Shown piece after piece: positions 6,753-7,628 of a DNA stretch of 7,628 nucleotides. Position numbers and translations under genes: made by a program. Positions within the stretch are counted from its first letter, which is position 1; every line of letters begins with the position of its first letter. A model generated the notes under the pieces. The model was not told the DNA's origin. It did not search any database and was given only the letters and a program-made list of their open reading frames with translations. Source of the DNA: JAGTRP01 sp050259815 (lineage in GTDB: Bacteria > Pseudomonadota > Gammaproteobacteria > Burkholderiales > Rhodocyclaceae); assembly GCA_050259815.1 (NCBI GenBank), contig JBLNBI010000474.1:1-7628 (forward strand). The letters run 5' to 3'.

Positions 6753-7375
6753 GCCTGACCCGCGCCGACTGGCCCCATTGCAGGCAGGAGGCCATCATCG
6801 CCCTGGTCGCCTTGGCCGCCGGGTTGGCGGCGGTCGGCGGAACCTACTGGCTCAACTGCGCTGCCAGCCACGCCGACCAGCAGGTTGAAGCCGCCCTGAG
6901 TGCCGCCCAGGAAACCCTGGTCAATGCGGAGAACGAGCAGGCTGAACTGCAAGCCAACCTGGCCCGTTACCGGGACTTGGTGGAACGCTCCATCATCGGC
7001 AACGAGAAGCGCCTGAACTGGCATGAAACCCTGGAGGAGGAAAGGAGTCGCCTTCCCATGGCCGGCGTGGTCTTCATCCTGGCCCCCCAGACCGCCATGA
7101 TTGCGGATGCAGCCGGCAATGCAACCGAGGAAGGACTGTTCAAACGCCGCCGATCAACCATGAAGCTCGCGGCTGCATTCGAGCGGGAAGCGGTCTTTGT
7201 TGATTTCCTGGAAGCGGCGACCCGGAAAGCCCATGCGCTCCCCATTGTCCGCACCTGCCGCCTGGTTCGTGCGCAGCAGCAAGAGCAGTTCTCCGCCAGC
7301 ATCATGGGAGGGTGTCTCATCGACTGGACAACGCTGGAGCGGACGACCCCAGCCACCGAGGCAGGCGCCTCATGA
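6740..7375 (+). CDS. PilO/GspM/MshJ-like single-pass membrane protein
   Basis: Probable partner of the upstream GspL-like protein in the inner-membrane alignment complex. The 211 residues hold a short cytoplasmic end (1-17), one membrane helix (about 18-38), an Ala/Glu/Gln-rich helix with coiled-coil character (about 43-83), and a periplasmic domain from about 90 onwards (NWHETLEEERSRLPMAGVVFILAP...). That order (short tail, helix, coiled coil, small α/β domain) is the PilO/GspM/MshJ plan. Sequence identity to a named family is not obvious to me, so the call rests on architecture and position. A highly basic KRRRS at 135-139 is followed by FEREAVFVDFLEAATRKA, and near the C-terminus QFSASIMGGCLIDWTTLER (183-201) could be the closing β-strand and helix. 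Start 6740 overlaps the upstream gene by 13 bases; 6749 is a credible alternative. Confidence 0.65.
   Translation: MEKMSLTRADWPHCRQEAIIALVALAAGLAAVGGTYWLNCAASHADQQVEAALSAAQETLVNAENEQAELQANLARYRDLVERSIIGNEKRLNWHETLEEERSRLPMAGVVFILAPQTAMIADAAGNATEEGLFKRRRSTMKLAAAFEREAVFVDFLEAATRKAHALPIVRTCRLVRAQQQEQFSASIMGGCLIDWTTLERTTPATEAGAS
7358..7371 (+). promoter_or_regulatory. Hairpin covering the RBS of the MshK-like gene
   Basis: GAGGC (7358-7362), a 4-base loop AGGC (7363-7366) and GCCTC (7367-7371) form a perfect 5-pair stem ending directly at the ATG (7372). Both possible Shine-Dalgarno cores, GAGG in the stem and AGG in the loop, fall inside it. A ribosome finishing the PilO-like gene (stop 7373-7375) would open it, so it may enforce translational coupling. 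The structure is seen; the function is inferred. Confidence 0.45.
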
Positions 7376-7628
7376 AAATCCCGGCCCTATTTACCCTCCT
7401 GTTTGGCGCCTGGCCCGCCATTGCTGAAGAGCCCCCGGTCATCGGACGCCTTTTCGCACCGGCCGGTTTCTCCGTCACCGGCAGTGACGCACGCCAGGGC
7501 CCTTCCCTGCAACGCATCCGGGTAGACGGCGCCGTGGTGCGCTCGTCGGGCAAGAACACCATCTGGCTGAACGGCGAACCACAGGCTGAAGACAGCCGGG
7601 CCCCCATCGTCGCCCATGCCGACAGGGC
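7372..7628 (+). CDS. Small exported MshK/PilP-like pilus protein (3' truncated)
   Basis: The open frame runs to the window end; 85 complete codons are visible. Residues 1-18 form a signal peptide (Lys2, hydrophobic LFTLLFGAW, then AIA before Glu-Glu), so the product should reach the periplasm. It lacks a lipobox Cys near the cleavage site. After it come GRLFAPAGF, then a β-rich stretch RIRVDGAVVRSSGKNTIWLNGEP (about 53-75) of the VDG-V-RS-G--T-WLNG type found in small PilP/MshK-like proteins of type IV pilus operons, where such a domain is thought to contact the secretin or other alignment proteins. The start shares ATGA (7372-7375) with the PilO-like gene. Position after PilM/N- and PilO-like genes fits MshK or PilP. 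The end is missing, so final length and any further domain are unknown. Confidence 0.6.
   Translation, partial: MKIPALFTLLFGAWPAIAEEPPVIGRLFAPAGFSVTGSDARQGPSLQRIRVDGAVVRSSGKNTIWLNGEPQAEDSRAPIVAHADR

Noticed and set aside
1..7628. Search for promoters, intrinsic terminators, tRNA, CRISPR repeats, insertion sequences and attachment sites
   Set aside because: Genes abut or overlap throughout, with at most 7 bases between them. I saw no stem followed by a T run, no direct-repeat array and no transposase or inverted-end pair.

Overview
The window is one tightly packed, high-GC, plus-strand operon segment for a type IV pilus machine of the MSHA (mannose-sensitive haemagglutinin-like) class. It lies inside a longer operon: the first gene is cut at its 5' end and the last at its 3' end. 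I see no promoter, terminator, RNA gene, mobile element or CRISPR array, and no gap between genes longer than 7 bases. The G/C-rich third codon positions and protein style (MshE and MshG close to proteobacterial forms, PilM/PilN-like accessory proteins with poorly conserved sequence) suggest a Betaproteobacterium, perhaps Rhodocyclales. That placement is inference from remembered family style, not from a search.

Layout: (1) 1-744, C-terminal part of an outer-membrane secretin, MshL/PilQ type. (2) 741-2297, an MshN-like bitopic protein with a GspB/MshN-type N-terminal helix, a long Pro/Ala-rich cytoplasmic stretch, one membrane helix, a second Pro-rich linker and periplasmic TPRs. (3) 2294-3988, the MshE assembly ATPase, with an N-terminal tandem MshEN (c-di-GMP-binding type) motif and a complete set of ATPase and zinc motifs. 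(4) 3995-5200, the MshG (GspF/PilC) inner-membrane platform protein. (5) 5208-6752, a bitopic protein that looks like a PilM-like degenerate actin fold joined to a PilN-like membrane/periplasmic part (GspL-like architecture). (6) 6740-7375, a PilO/GspM/MshJ-like membrane protein. (7) 7372-end, the start of a small exported MshK/PilP-like protein.

Together these would form most of a trans-envelope pilus machine: secretin pore, periplasmic alignment proteins, inner-membrane platform and cytoplasmic motor. Pilins, prepilin peptidase and a retraction ATPase are not in view. The gene order differs from the Vibrio mshI-J-K-L-M-N-E-G order: here L-N-E-G is followed by the I/J/K-like genes, and no mshM lies between L and N. 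Several genes overlap by ATGA, which implies translational coupling. The points most worth checking are the altered MshEN motif, the GspL-like protein that seems to lack actin-type nucleotide residues, the permuted order with missing mshM, and a hairpin that would cover the ribosome binding site of the last gene. I found no wholly new system; this is a variant of a known machine.
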